Below are positions 5,576 through 5,753 of a stretch of DNA of 5,753 bases, in pieces. The stretch covers positions 1 to 5,753 of the forward strand of contig JBOHRF010000341.1 in NCBI GenBank assembly GCA_050732575.1. Direction: 5' to 3'. The notes beneath the pieces are model-generated. The model had not been told where the DNA came from. It saw only the letters and a program-made list of their open reading frames with translations, and made no database searches. Each line of letters opens with the position of its first letter. Position 1 is the stretch's first letter. The DNA is from JBBDWZ01 sp050732575. Lineage in GTDB: Bacteria > Gemmatimonadota > Gemmatimonadetes > Longimicrobiales > RSA9. A program made the translations under genes and the position numbers.

Positions 5576-5753
5576 ATGATCGAGGACATGACGTTGCGCA
5601 AGTTCTCGCCCAAGACACAGACCGCTTACATCAGAGCCGTTGCAAACTTCACCCGTTTCCTCGGCCGTTCCCCGGACACGGCCGAGGCGGAGGATCTGCG
5701 ACGCTATCAACTGCACGTGGTCGAGCAAGGGGGTTCGAGCACCAGCCTGAACG
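5576..5753 (+). CDS. Tyrosine-type integrase, N-terminal part (runs off the window)
   Basis: An ATG at 5576 opens 59 codons to the right edge. The peptide has MIEDMTLRKFSPKTQTAY, FTRFLGRSPD and AEDLRRYQLH, matching the SAM-like core-binding domain of XerC/D-type phage integrases, in particular the subgroup found beside IS91-family transposases. The catalytic domain (Arg, His, Tyr) would lie beyond the window. Relatives often begin some residues earlier, with a basic segment before MIEDM; the frame here stays open upstream (ACQH before Met), so a more distal start such as the TTG at 5561 is possible. It marks the right flank as mobile-element DNA and is divergent from the operon. Confidence 0.8.
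   Translation, partial: MIEDMTLRKFSPKTQTAYIRAVANFTRFLGRSPDTAEAEDLRRYQLHVVEQGGSSTSLN

Noticed and set aside
1..5753. CRISPR array, tRNA or rRNA genes.
   Set aside because: No regularly spaced repeats, cloverleaf pattern or rRNA signature was seen on either strand.

Overview
The window looks like an accessory island in a proteobacterium. The evidence is GC-rich genes, a GroE-type CIRCE operator (which implies a host with the HrcA repressor, for example many beta- and alphaproteobacteria and some gammaproteobacteria), and an integrase of a type common next to IS91-family elements. The host cannot be fixed further from the sequence.

Layout. Bases 1-220 hold an uncertain plus-strand reading frame that may be the 3' end of a gene entering from the left. 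Bases 227-5172 hold one compact minus-strand operon, read from right to left: (1) a ComEC-like metallo-beta-lactamase (MBL) protein with a full HxDxDH motif; (2) a 748-residue protein that fuses an E2-like ubiquitin-conjugating domain, an E1/ThiF-like adenylyltransferase and a JAB/JAMM isopeptidase; (3) a second, shorter MBL protein whose first motif histidine is asparagine; (4) a four-helix membrane protein resembling predicted pore-forming effectors. The junctions are TGATG, TGAcATG and ATGA, so the four genes are almost certainly co-transcribed and translationally coupled.

Control. Upstream of the operon is a near-consensus sigma70 promoter (TTGACT, 17-base spacer, TATAGT). At its expected start site lies a perfect CIRCE operator (TTAGCACTC-N9-GAGTGCTAA), the binding site of the heat-shock repressor HrcA, normally found at groESL, dnaK and hrcA. 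A strong Shine-Dalgarno site then sets a GTG start at 5172.

Right flank. Bases 5271-5575 carry short repeats and what looks like the truncated 3' end (domains V-VI) of a group II intron on the minus strand. A plus-strand tyrosine integrase begins at 5576 and runs off the window.

How the parts may work together (inference). The fusion protein contains what type II CBASS splits between Cap2 (E2-E1) and Cap3 (JAB), but there is no CD-NTase and no ubiquitin-like gene here. Both MBL proteins end in glycine, so they are candidate conjugation substrates in place of the CD-NTase, and the membrane protein is the candidate effector. A heat-shock or chaperone-titration switch on a ubiquitin-like, defence-type operon is the most unusual feature of the window.
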